Origin: Parus major
Taxonomy: Eukaryota > Chordata > Aves > Passeriformes > Paridae
Assembly: GCF_001522545.3 (NCBI RefSeq)
Contig: NC_031769.1
Span: 7,400,108-7,464,107, forward strand
Direction: 5' to 3'
Length of the DNA stretch: 64,000 bases
Every line of letters starts with the position of its first letter. Positions within the stretch are counted from its first letter, which is position 1. Positions 34,631-47,700 of the stretch are shown piece after piece. The notes beneath the pieces are model-generated. The model saw only the letters and a program-made list of their open reading frames with translations, searched no databases and was not told where the DNA came from. The position numbers were made by a program, and so were the translations under genes.

Positions 34631-37525
34631 TTTTTGAATGGTCATTAGCTTTGGACTAACAGGACAGAAAAGCTTGCAGGGGCTTCATTCATTTGGACTG
34701 CAATGTGACAGATGGCTTTATCTCTTCACATTCATATCCTCTCCTGCAATTAAATGAAGTGCGTTGTTCCTGTGTCTGATTGCATGTGGGAGGCAGGGAT
34801 GGAGTCTCTACTCTGACTTACAGTGTTCTAGGAATTAATGAAATTTTTTTCTATATTTCTTTTTAAATAGAGAAAAAATGTTATTTTCTCATTTTTCTTA
34901 CTGTCTTGAGGGATCATCAGGAGAATTCTTGTAGATACATGTCTCACAAGTATTTAAAGTAGTAAAACATGTAATAGACTCTTTTTCCTTCTTCTTTTTC
35001 ATCCTTCAGATAAAAACCTCTGTGAGTTGCGTGAAGTTGTTTGGTGATGTGTGGGTGTATTATGTGTGTGTCTAACTTGCCAGGGGGAAGCTAATGAAGA
35101 ACGAGGAGTTTTGCCTACAACTTAATCATCGCTCCTCCAGTCACTCATTTGACTGGCATTTCGGGGGATAGACAGTGGTTTGAGGATTAAAGAGAAGTCA
35201 GGAGTGTGGAGGTGACAGACAGTGACGTTCAGCTGTGGCTGATGTGGCAGCACATCCCTGCAGATTCCGCCGTAAGGCTCATCTGTCTGGGGAGGTGACA
35301 AGCTGCCAGTGTGCTGCTCTGCACTCAGACTCCTCTTCCTCTACATGCCTTGTGGGGATCAAAAATGCCCAACCACCCCCATGCACTGCCAAGGAGGCAG
35401 CCCCACGTGCCTGGCAACCCTGGGCACCTTCACTCACAGCTGTGAGTGAAGACTCACAGGTCTGGCTCCTGGAAGTGAAGGAAGATCTGGTCAGACAGGA
35501 GGAGTTTTTGGCTGCCCTTCGTTGTTCTTGTTGCTTGGTGCTTCTGCTTGAGACAGTTAAAATGAGCTTTGCAAAGAGGCAGAGCCCACGTGTGTGAGCA
35601 GGGGTTATCACTTGAGGATAACCCAGCACATCACAGGTGTGGAAAGGCACTCCACAAACCTGTTAGCGGGAGGGTCTGGGACATACAAGCATCTCGTCGT
35701 TTAAGATGAGACTTAGATAATATAATATAAACCATGGTTCTGAGAAAAACTCAGGAATTAATATTGTGGGTTTCTTTTTATTTGGTGAAATAAGAGAGAG
35801 CACAGTGTGACTTTTTTCTTTAGCCTAATATCTTGTTACCCAAATACCTCCTTGGAGCTGGTTCATAAAATCTGTGCACAACAGCAGATCTACTACAGCT
35901 ACATTGCCAGAAAATGGGGAAATGTATTTTTTTTAAACAGGTTGAAACACTGTTTTTTGACCACTGGCCATTCTTTGTAAATAAGGATGTAAATGTCCAA
36001 AGGCAAAAATATTGATGCCATTTCAAGTGCTGGCTCCTGTGGTCTCCACAGGAAATCACTCTCTTGCCGTCACACACTTTAACACTGGTAACTGCAAGTG
36101 TTACATGTATTTTTAATCCTGGAGACAAAGCATCAGGCTGAACTTCTAACCCACAGCTTCACGCCAAAAGCACTGACCCTCAAGATGCCAGAGCCACTGC
36201 TTTTTAGCCCTTCAATATTCAGTGGAAATGGATGTTGGATTTGCCAGCTGGATTTTTGAGAATGCGCTCAAGAAGTGAAACAGGGATGCACCTGGCTCAT
36301 GAGTAGGAACAGTGCTTCAAAACATCCCTGATGTTGATGAGTTTTAAACAGGTCCCATGTGGCTCTTACTTGGTCTTTCAAAATCCTTTAGTCAAAGAGC
36401 AAGAAGTCACCACCCAGATAAGTGTTGTTCTATTGGTAACACTTTGCATTTCTTAATTATTGTCAGGTTATTCCCAAGCAATTCTGCATTGCAAGACAGT
36501 AGAAGATGCCTGTTTTGAGCAAGTATTGCCCATTCTGTGGTCTGAAAGTGTGACACTGTCCTTTGGGTTGGTGCTGTTCTCTGGTGCTGCCTGTCCTTTG
36601 CTTGTCCATGGGCTCTGTATGGTCCCCACCCCAACCCAGACCCACCTGGCCTCGGTTCATCCCTGTCCCCATTCCCACAGAGCTGCCCAACATCACTCAG
36701 CTCCTGCTGAAGGCACTAGCTTGGGAATGCTGTTGAAAGAGGTTGTTTCTCACCTTCCATGAGGTTAATACATAAAGTATTTATATGTAGCTTCAAGGGC
36801 CAGGTTTCTGGCCATGTCTTGCTCTTCAGAAGGTTCCTGGAGGCTTTGCTGTTCCCCTCTGGCCATTGACATGGGCTGCTCCCCTGAGCTCCCTTCCACT
36901 GCTGCTGAACCAGACATGGATACCCCAGAAAATCTGAGGCCCCAGCCCATGTTTAAGCATTGCAGATAGATGCCCAAGGCACGCAGACAGGCCCTGTGGA
37001 TCTTGCCTTTGATCTGTGCACACACACCCCATCCCCTTTATCTTTTACTACCTATTGTAAAATCCTTCCCTTCAAAGGGCTGTGATCCCAGCTCGGGTTT
37101 TTTGCTGCTCCCCTGCTGCAGATTCCAAGAGGATTTATGGGAGGTGCAAGATGAAAGAAAGGCTGAGAGGAAGAGCTCTCAGTGCAGACAGCTTCTGGTG
37201 AGCGGAGTGGGACTGGCAGTGCTGGAGAACAAGACACTTTTGGCATTTGCAGCTCAGGTTTCCACGAAGTGAGAGCCAGGAGCTGCAGTGCCAGCACCCA
37301 GCTTGCTGTGACTTCCCCTCAGTGCTGCCTGGGAGCAGCAGGGAAGGGACACAGTGACACCACAACAATGGAAGTGGTGAGCTGCTGCTGCTGCCCAGAG
37401 GTCACAGCTGGCCCTCTGTGCCTCTGAAGCACACACTGGCTTTAAGCAGGGACATCTCGGTGCAGGATATTTCCTGTCCTGTGTTTTGGAACTTGGAAGT
37501 AGTGCTCCATCAAGCTCTGCAGTCT

Positions 37526-37578
37526 TATAAGTATACATATAGAATATATACATATACATTTATATACAGAATATAAAT
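37526..37578. repeat. TA/ATAC microsatellite
   Basis: Imperfect ATACATAT and ATATAC units over about 53 bp. Confidence 0.75.
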
Positions 37579-40500
37579 TGTCGTCTTTTGACACATTTAT
37601 CAGATGATAATTTTTTTATTTCTGAAGATAATGTTTGCACATTAGCTATGTTGCTCATCTGCATGGGGAGCATTGTTTGGCTGAGAAAAGCACCAAAACA
37701 AGAAGAGCTCTGAGCATGGCTGGTCCCACACTCCTACTCCATGGGCTGCTCTGGGGTCATCATTCCACACTTTATTATATGTGTTTGGGGAAAAAGGGCA
37801 AAAGGTGGGAGTGGGCAGAAGAAGGAGGGGAGCTGTAAGGGTTGACAAGATTTGCCCCTTTGAAACACAGAGGAGGGCAGTGAATCCATCCCAGGGAGGG
37901 AAGTGGTGGCTTTGTGGGGTCACCACTTGTCAGTGGATGATCCCAGCTTGGAGAATGACCCTGGTGGAACCTGGTCCTACTCACAATTCAGAAAGAAACA
38001 GAGTGAGTGACTGAGTGAGACCCAATGCCAGGGCACCTTAATGCTTAGAGACACAGGAGCTCCTCACCCAAGCTTGGGAACATTTGTTTTAGACCCATAT
38101 ACACATTGTGAGGGGGCACAGCTCTGTAGGTAGCTTTGCAATGTGGTCATGGTGAATGGTGGAGAGGTGAGAGTTTCAGTCAGGTGCTGTTCCAGACTCC
38201 CTTGAAATCAGCACTTGGCTGCACACCACAAAATGCTCTGCTGTGAAAAGTCAGAGCTCCTGGAATGGTCTTCTGATTTCTGAGGCTAAATCAGCAGAAA
38301 AGAAATATTGACAGTGACAGGAGCACTAGGAAGTTTTTCTGAGCTCAGTATTTATATTTTAAAAACAATTTACATTTTATTTACATTGCTTACAAAAAGC
38401 ATTAAAAGACAGAATTTGGAGGGTTTGGCTCATATTTTCAAGGCATCTTAGAAAGAAAGTGTCCAATTGATTTTCTTTAATTTCTCTGAGGTCTCAAAAC
38501 ATTCTCCAGCTATTAGAGATATGGGTGCAAAAAACATCTCCTGCTATTTTGTAAGCCCAACTGGGAAAGTGGTGGGACAAGAAAACAGCCTTGTGTGGGC
38601 AGTCAGAGCAGAGCAGCTTTGCACCAGGTAAAACAACTGTGGGCATTGCTTGTGCAAGAACCTTCAGGACATCACCCTTGGTCTGAATGGAAAAGAAAGT
38701 CACCAGAACTGAGCAGGCTCACAAAAAGAGATTTTCTTAAGAGAAAATTATGAGGGGTTAAATGAGTTTACAGCAGTTCTAGTTAAGGTTCAGAGTTCAG
38801 TGCTGAATTTATCTTTGTTGCTGCTCTGGGCTGGTGCTGGGTTTCAGTAGGAAACAAGCTGCAGCCTTGGTATGGAGACAAATCCCAGCACGTGTGCTGT
38901 TGTGGTAGTGTTGGACTGATTACATCTCCCCAAGTTAGACAAAGTGGAATCATTAAACTCACAATTTCATCCCAGCAAGTGTGGAGCCATGGAGCAGCAC
39001 ATTCCCTGCCCTCTGAGTACCTGTACTGCCCTCCCTGGTGTGTCTCCCACAGTTGTGTGCAAGCTGCAAATCTGGGTTTGAATGGCTCATTCACTGCTGT
39101 GCTGTGGTTTGGAAGCTGTGTTTGCATGTCAAGAGATGAAGTGGGTAGAGGAAAAAAAATCACCTCCCTGAGGAACACTGTGGAGCTTCACGAGGCTCTT
39201 GCCATCACTGTCCTGTAGGAAACCATGGATCAGAGCTTCTCCCACTGCCTGTTTTCCATCCTCCTGTTTCCTCTCTCACATGGGCACTTTGACAAAAGGG
39301 ACCCCCCTCAGCAGGGACCAAAGTGAAATTCAATGCAAAGATGTTGAATTTTTCCAAAGCTGTTAACTGTGGGAAGAAGCTTACCATTACTTGGAAGCAA
39401 AAATCTGGGTTTTTTTTTTCTGAAGGATTCTGACCAGAAGAAGCAGAAGGCCTGAGGCTGATGAACAAAACAAGGGTGGAGACCCATAGAAACAATAAGA
39501 GGGCACCTTGTGGTACAATGCCAATAATTACTTGGAGGTCTGGGATTATTTCTCCAGCTTCTGCCTGAGTTCTGAATTTAGCTGCTTCAAATATTTTGAC
39601 CTTCCCTCTTCCTCATGTTTAAAAATTACTGCCCTGAAACTGGAATCTGAGATGCTGCCATTAACATTAATGCAGCCTCAGACTCCCAGCCTGTTAATCC
39701 AAAAGAAAACCCCACAGTAAACCACTCTCTTGATCCACATGTTCGATGATAGGCGCTGAGAAAACTGCAGTGAGTGCAAAAAGTGCCCAGAGGCATGTTA
39801 ATGGCAGGAGGAAAAAACCCACATGACACCAATATTTGGATTTGGGCAGTGCCTGAGCTTGGTACTGAAGACCTGGAGACTGTCAGGATCTCACCCACCC
39901 TTGGAACTTCACTCAGAGCCCAGAGCAAACCCTCCTTGGTCCATGAACTGCTGCTCATCCTGATAGGAAAGTACCAGAAGTGATATTAGTCTAACTCCAG
40001 ATGTCAGAATGCAGATTGCTGCCAAAATTTAGCTGTGGTTAAGGAAATTACCAGAAAAAATCCAACTCAAAGATTTGGGAGCAGAAGCCAAGGAAACTTG
40101 TTTACAGCTTGCTCTCCATTTAGAACAATTAATCACTGAGCCTTGGCTGCACTTCCCACAAATTACCCAAAGGATGCCTGTCTGGTTGGATTAAGCCAAA
40201 GTACTCTGATATAGTCTGTGACTACCTCAGATAGGGATGAAAACTGGCAGGTCAGCTCACTGATTTACCAAAAAAAATGAAAAAAAACCCAAAAAAAACC
40301 AAGAGAGAAATGATCTATCAGGTAACAGGGACCACCTCTTTCCCCCCTTAACTGCTTCCTGATACCTGGACTGAATTCATAACCAAAGAACTGTACCTGA
40401 GATGCTCCTGGACCTCCCCAGTTGTGGGGTCTTTCTGGCCATGAAGTCATAAAATGCACTAAGAAATGCACTGAAGATAAAAGTAATGAGAGAGAAAAAC

Positions 40501-41984
40501 TGAAGTTTTGGGAAAAGTAACAACTTCTTCCACTATTCTTTGGAAGAGCTACTCTCCCAAGGAAGCAGAATCAGGTGTGGCCTAAACAATAGATACAAAT
40601 CTGGACAACACCAGGAAATATGAGGTTTTGTGGGAGACACATTCCCAAGGTGAGTCTGCATTTGAAACCCTCTCTCCCTGGCCAGGGTCTCAGTGAGGGA
40701 CACAGGATCTGCAGCTTCCTCTCCAGCCGTAGCTGTTATCCCAGGCTGACCCTCACCTCACCATGGCTTGGCCATGGACCTGCCTGGACACTGGAATGTG
40801 CCTGGATTCTGGCTGGTGGCCATAATTTTATCAGCATGCAGGGTCTACGTGGCTGGTTCAGACTGCTGGGAGTTGTCACCAGTTAGAAAAGAGACAAAAA
40901 TTATAAATATCCATCAGATATTAGGTTAAGTTACACACACAGTAAAGGAACCAGAAGCTGAATTTTATGTGAAAGCAAGAAAGTATCTTGATGTGTAATG
41001 GAGTATTTTTGTTTAAATGAGGGAAAAAGTCAAGATGGATGTTCCCAGACTGTCCCTGAAGAAGCATGAACTTTACAGATTCATAGTCCTATTTGGAAAT
41101 ACTCACGGCATTCACTTAGATCATTATCAGACCAAGTATAGATTTCTAATTACTTTTACAAATAATGAAGTGTCTAGAACATAATTTCTTGGCATTTTCA
41201 ATTGCATTTTTCCTCTATACTGCAGATATAAAGTGATCACTGATGCCTAAGAAGCACCAATGAAAACAGAGATGTTAAATATTAGGAGGTCTCTATACAC
41301 TATATTTACAAAAAAAAATTCTTTTCTTCAGTTAAGAAGTGAGTTGCTGTTTTAGTCTGGGTCTCCAGGTCTCCTTTCCTGTTCCAATATAAAATCTTCA
41401 TCAAGAAGAATTTTCTATTTAGGAGATCCTGTCTACACCATCTTTCTCAATACACTTGCAATTATTTTGTCTCAAAGTGAACTCATTTGAATTTTGTAAT
41501 GCATTCTAATTCCACAACATATTTCAGAAAAATTAAACACTAAAGAGATATTCAGAGTACATTTCAGCTGGCTTTTCCTTAAAGCAGTAGTTATTAATGA
41601 TAAAAGTTTCTTCTCTCTTGAATTACCATGCTCTAGAACCAACAGCAATAAGCAACCCTTTGAGGTGTAGAATGCTGCTAGTCAGATTAGAATTAAAGCA
41701 CCAAATTATTTAGTTGAATAGACAGAGAAGTCACTTTAGAAAGTCAGTCTGGGCCACCCAGAGACAGCTGGGCTGGTTCTGGTTACAGACCTGGTCCTCA
41801 GCACTCTGAGCCAGTAGTGGAGCTGAGGAATATTCCAAAATCTCCATTTCTTCTTTTGTCTTTCTTAATCTGAGCTTTCAGACCAGCACTGTAATGTTAT
41901 AGACAAATAGCAAGGCTATCTCCAGGTCCCTGTAAGGAGACCAGCAACCTTGGAGCTATGCAAGTGCGTTAATTAGAGTCTGCA

Positions 41985-42013
41985 GAGGATGAAGAGGATG
42001 AAGAGGATGAAGA
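41985..42013. repeat. 9-bp tandem repeat GAGGATGAA, three units
   Basis: Three near-identical units in register, followed by GAGTAAGG. On the minus strand this gives a poly-Ser shadow frame. I see no sign that it is coding. Confidence 0.75.
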
Positions 42014-42149
42014 GTAAGGAGGGGCAGAGTACCTCTGGTGCAGGACAGAGGACATTGGTTCATGACTTATTGTGCTGTGAAAGGTGTGACCTTTAGCTGT
42101 GGATCCTGAGAAGTGCAATAGACTCAATTCTGTAGCATTTCTGTACTGA

Positions 42150-42305
42150 GAGGCTGTTTGAGCAGTGGAGCAGGCTGCTAAGGAGATGGTCAGTTCCCCC
42201 AGCCTGTCAGTGTTTAAGAGGCATTTGGGCAACGCCTTTAACAATTTCCTTCAATCTGGCGAGCCCTGAAAGGGTCAGGCATGACCCTCAGGACTGGATG
42301 ATCTC
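42150..42305 (+). mobile_element. CR1 LINE 3'-end fragment
   Basis: GTGGAGCAGGCTGCTAAGGA, CCAGCCTGTCAGTGTTTAAG, AGGCATTTGGGCAACGCCTT, AATCTGGCGAGCCCTGAAAG and GGACTGGATGATCTCAGG follow the CR1 consensus near its 3' end. The octamer tail itself is missing. Confidence 0.75.
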
Positions 42306-44490
42306 AGGTCCCATGTCCTTGGTGCTGTCCTTAAGCACCAGCACAAAACATAACCTGTATTTTGTTCTCTCAGCCTGCTCCTTACAGGACTGCCTGGGAA
42401 TGGGACTCCTCCTGCTTGTAAAGTGTCCTGAGATCCACACTCTGCTTTGCCTTTTCACAGCAGCAGTTCCCAACACATACCAGCAGTTCTGGGGCCATAA
42501 CATTTACTGAGATTTTATCCGATTCATGGGGAAATTTTTTTTTTAATAAAAAAGAAAAATGGGCTAACAAATCAGTTTTAACACAAACATGACCAAGCTG
42601 TACAAAGTGGAGCAGTGTAGCTTCTCAGTGCTGGGGTTTTCAATCCAAATCCCAGTGCTGGCAGAGACACCTCTTGCCTTTCAAGTTGTTTGGTGTTTCT
42701 CAGCTGCACTCTGCTTTTGCAAAGTGGCTTCCTCACAGCAACAATCCAATTTGTTGCCTGAGGAGGGACAGAAGCAATTCCCACTACCCATTCTCCTAAA
42801 GAGTAATCTTTTCTTTTTAAACACGTTTATAATGTCTCTTTCCATGGTGAGAAATGTGCAGAGTAAGAGCAGCACAAAGCTGTTTATGGTGCCGTGGCTG
42901 AGCTCTCAGAGGAAGGCAGTAGCGTGTTCTGGCTCCGTCCCACAAGGAAAACCAGCTCCTGTGCCCCCTCTGGGAAAAGCCTGGGCACACGAGGTGCCCA
43001 ACACGTGTTTGTGTGTCACAAACACAGTGGGGACCAGGGGGGCTGTTCCCACAGCTACAGAAGATGTGCCAGGCAGCTCTGCCCCTGCCCTGCAGAGCAG
43101 CTCTCCAGGGCAAGCCTGGGATCCAGCAGCTCCTGCTGCAGCTGCAGGGAGACAGAAGCAGGGCTGGTTCAGCTGGAAGCAGCCTTGTGGACAGGCTGTG
43201 ATCCTCTGTGTGTATTGCCTGGCTCTAAAGGCATGGAAATCTGCACACACCTGCAGCTGAGATTCCATACTGGCTTGCTCCTATATTTTCAGTCCACGTA
43301 CACAAACTTTATGCAAACGAGGCATTTTTTTTCCTTTTTCCCCCTCACAGCTAAGTGGTATTCCTGTTTGTAAATGGCACATCACACAGCAAGGTATCAC
43401 TGCAGGAGGGGCTTGCTGAGACCACCTTCCCAGGCAGTGAAATAACCCCTGTACACCACGGCAGCCCCTTTAGCAGGGGCAGTCAGTCCCACAAAGCATT
43501 TTGGAGAGGCTGGATAGGTGTTACAAAGTGAGATCACTTCACACATTACACTCAACTTGACCTGGTATCCCACTGCTTGCTTCAGGGCTGTGATTTCTTG
43601 TCCAGAACTGCTCATAGTAGTAGTTTTCCTTTGACAGAAAAGGCATGAAATCCTCTGTAGTAGGAATGTGTGGGTCTTCACATGCTGTCTCCACTTTGTT
43701 CACAGTATGCAGGCAATTTAAAAGTAGCTATTGAAGATACCAAGGAAGGCTCTGCCTGTTTTGTGAAAAGCTTTTACAAAAAAACCTTGGATAAGACTGG
43801 CTGGGGGGTATTTCATCATACTGAACATCCTTACTTTTAACCAACAGTACCTTAAATAATACCTTTTTTAACCTGTCATATAAAGCAGTGCCTCAGAATA
43901 TTTCTGGCACTTCAGAAAACCGGTGCAGCATTTAACTCCTCTCTTCTGAATGGCTCTTTTAACACATTGATTGGCTCTTTAACAGATTGATTCCCCAAAC
44001 CTTTGCTTTTTGACAGGAGGGCTGCCTTGAAAGCAGTGCAAAGTACCTGAACCTCAGAACAAGGTATGTGTTAATGCCCATTGCTGCTTCCATGCAGCAC
44101 TGCCCAGCTGCTGTGGGAGCTCTTCACTTCGTGGTGTAGGAAAGACTTCCTTGCTGTTGACACTTGTGAATAATAGAAACAGCCATATGTTTGCAGCTTG
44201 GTGATGTGCAGACTGGTTTTTGTCTGGACTTCAGGGTTCCAAATTCAACTGTTTTCAAAGAAATGAAGGAGCCATTAAAAACCAGCAAAGTTTAGTTCGG
44301 GAAAACAAGCCAAATTTCAAGCTTGCAGCCAGTGAAGGGATGGAGGATGCTTCTGGCTGTGAATGTTTGCATCTGTCCTAGAGCAAGAATCAAACCCACC
44401 CAAGAGAGTGTGGACAAAAGTTATAAACTTGCCTGTGGCATTTCAATATGGTTTGAGAAGGATAAAGAAAATGTTAATTGCAGATGAAAA
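42306..44490. other. Intergenic sequence, no gene recognised
   Basis: The longest open frame (42,589-43,260, plus strand, 223 codons) overlaps others in several frames over moderately GC-rich DNA. It has no domain or compositional sign of coding. Confidence 0.5.
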
Positions 44491-44775
44491 TGTGGAATCA
44501 CAGAATGCCTTGGGTTGGAAGAAGCTCTAGACCATCTATTTCCAACACCTCTCCTGTGGGCAGGGACACCTTCCATTAGACCAGGGTGCTCAGAGCCCCA
44601 TCCAGCCTGGTCTTGAGCACTTCCAGGATGGGGCAGCCACAGCTTCTCTGGGCAGCCTGTGCCAGTGCCTCAGCACTCTCTGACTGAAGAATCTCTTCCC
44701 AACATCTAATCTAAATCTCTTCTCTTTTGCTTTAAAACCATCCCCCTTGTCCTATCACTCACTGCCCATGTAAAA
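44491..44775 (-). mobile_element. CR1 LINE 3'-end fragment, about 285 bp, reverse orientation
   Basis: GGAATCACAGAATGCCTTGG, GTTGGAAGAAGCTCTAGACC, GGGCAGGGACACCTTCCATT, AGAGCCCCATCCAGCCTGGT, CACAGCTTCTCTGGGCAGCC and the later CCCCCTTGTCCTATCACTCA are an easily read CR1 copy. Confidence 0.92.
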
Positions 44776-47700
44776 TCAATGAAGGGAATAAAAGTCTCAT
44801 TTGTTAAACCAAGCAGACAGTGATCATTTAGAAAATACCCACCATTTAAGCTCAAATCTCCACTTTGGGGAATACTTTTGGATTATACCCATTGTATCTG
44901 TGACTGCCTTAGTGTCACTGTTATCTCTCCATCGAAATTTCTATTTGCATTGCCTCTCAGTTGATCCTGTCAGGTAGATCTCTGCTGGTTTTGCATGTTG
45001 AGACACTTATTCAATCCCCTCCAAAGCACTCAAATCCTGCACATCAAAGTGCCCAACAGGCAAATCTAGTTACTTCCAACTAGTGTTTCTATTCCTAGGT
45101 TTTGTAGAGGGTTCAATATGCAGAAAAAGTAGAGATATTTTCAATGAATAAATCGAGAAGGATTTAGGTGCTTTGTATTTATTTGAAATTCACTAAGTAT
45201 GCTTTGTTATGCTTTCTCCACGAGCTTCCCCAATGTGCCAGGAACATTGCAGAGGTTCAAAGCCATCATTTTAAGGCACTGCAGGCTTTTTTCTGCTGCA
45301 AAGGCAGATTCCCTTCATCCTCTGGATTTACTTCTACTTGCAATGTTTAAAATTTAATACAGAAAAGCCAAAACCCAACCTTCTACAGTCTCCAGGGAGT
45401 TATATGTCTGTGCTAATGGATAAGAATCTTAAAAGTGACTTAATTTTGTTTGCTGCCATCTGCTTCCCCCCTAGCATAATTTTTTTGGCTGAACCAGTGC
45501 AGTACAACTTGTATTGAACAAATCTTTGACATTGTATCCATGTCAAAGAGCATCTCCGAAATTCTGATCAAAGTGGGTCTTGAACATGAGGATCCTTAGC
45601 AAGCGTTGGGCAACATTTCAAGTGTTTAATGGTAGCAGTGGGAGCTCAGCCTCATCCTTGCCCCATTTCTTCTCCCACCAACCTGATTTCACCCACAATC
45701 AACGCTGAGCTCATGATCTCTGCCCTGCCTCACATACAGCAGATCCAAACACATCTTCTCTTCCCAAAATACAGCTTCAGGCTGTTGCATCTTCTGCAAA
45801 AATCTGCCCTGCAAACCAGCCAGGCCACATCTCACAATGCAAATGCCACAGGCAAACCTTCAGGGCATCTCCCAGATCTCCCATATTGGCCTGAATGAAA
45901 TCCCCAGAGAAGACTTGCCCCACCATTTTGCAGTGCCAGGGTCCTTGGTGAACCCCACATCTTTTGTGTGGCAGTGGCAGACCTGTCCCTCATGTCACCT
46001 GTGGACACCACAGAGGTGGCTGCCCATTGGATCTGTTCACTGACCTCCACACTCATCTCATCTCAGAGATGGCTCATCTGGGATCCACCACACATCTCAT
46101 TATGAAAGGAACCAAACTCCTGTTGCTGTTAACCCACACAGATGGAAATGAGATGTGAAGAGGTGATATTTCTACCACCACCATCAGCCCTTTCAGTTCA
46201 GCGTCCATCTTTCAGAAAATGGAGGAGTAATTTCAGTTTCTAATTAAATTTTTAATTTATCCTGAGTAGTCTTATATTTGTGGTAGCCCTTTTTCTTGCC
46301 AGTTTTCCCATTGTGCCTACATTTAACAGAACTGCCTCCCACATTTCTTTTTCCCCATAATCACTTATTTCCCTGGTCTTTCAGGTTGGATTTATGACTT
46401 TTACTCAGAATCTCATAATGTCATGAGGCAGCTGAGGATCAATTTTTTCCTCATGCATACTAAAGCCAGCTGCACAGGGAGCTCATGCTCTACCAACCTC
46501 TTGCTTTCTAGCAAAGGTCAGAGTAAGAAAATGGAAAGAAACACCTCCTGCTGTGATTCCTCCAAACTCTGGGAGATCCTGTGTTATCCAAATGGGAGTT
46601 GGGAAAAGCTGAAGGAAACCTGACCTGACTTCCAATTGCTGGAAGTCCTTTTCTACCCAAAGTTTTCTCCAGCCCCACAGAACTGCTGTGAATGTCACAG
46701 CTCTGCCAATTACACCAACTGGTCCAACTGCATTGCCCAGCCCCTGGCTCACACCGAGGCTTTTTCTGATGATGGATTCTTGCCTTCTGTGCTGCCCTGC
46801 ACATCTGCCAGTAAGTCCCAGGTTAGCCAATATTCCCATGCTTTCCTCTGTTTCATGGGAAAATCTCTATAGCAGGTTGTGGGTCATTTTTCTGAGCTCG
46901 TTCACCGTTCCAAAAAGTGAGATTTGGTGCTGGGCTCCCAACATGTGCAGGTGTTCAGCATTTGCTGTTCATGGAAAGATGCTGCCCAGATGTTCTGTGT
47001 TTCAAGGAAAACTGACTCCTCTAAACAGAGACCTGGTTTTATGTCCTTTGGCCAAGTCTCTGGGCTTTAAATCCTTTTTAGCCACATCCAAGTTTGTGAC
47101 CTTTTCTATTTCATGCCTTGGCTAGCTCACAATTCTCCTTAAAAAGCTTGCTGCTTCTGCTATCTTACCCATGACTCTCTTTATTTAAGTAATATATAAC
47201 TGAGGGCTCTTGCATGGGGTGCAAGGCAGAAGCAGAGTCCCTGATGTCACCATGTTTATGCACAGAGAATCCTGAGCACGGCTTTGCTGAGTGTAGGAGT
47301 GAACCAGCAGCTACAAAGAACTTCACTGCTTCCTGTTCAGCCAGCACCTGGTCCCAAACCCCAGTCTCAGAGGCACACAGGATGGCAGGGGACATTAAAG
47401 CTTTCTTTACTACCTGAATTGCTTCCCAACACCCACTCGTGCTCCCTCCCATGCTCTGTAAATCTCCTCCCAAACTGCTGGCACTCCTGAGTAATTCACA
47501 TTTGCTTTTTATGAATACAAGCTCCTGCTTAATCATCTGCAACTTGCCTTGCATTAAAGGTGCTGATTAAACATCTCACTTCCAGAGAGGTTTAATCCAC
47601 CTCAGAGGAAATCACCCCCAAGCCTGTGCTGTACCACAGTGCAGACTGGCTCCAGCACCAGGGTTAGGGGGTGCCAGTGCTTTGTGATCAGCTGATGAGG

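Larger units (their letters stand above)
34631..42149. other. Intergenic sequence, no gene recognised
   Basis: A TA/ATAC microsatellite lies at 37,526-37,578, an A-rich low-complexity patch at 40,268-40,302, and three GAGGATGAA units at about 41,985-42,013. None of the open frames has a recognisable domain. Confidence 0.5.

Noticed and set aside
42589..43260. 223-codon plus-strand frame
   Set aside because: Overlapping frames of similar length exist on both strands, and I see no domain, splice context or coding-like composition.
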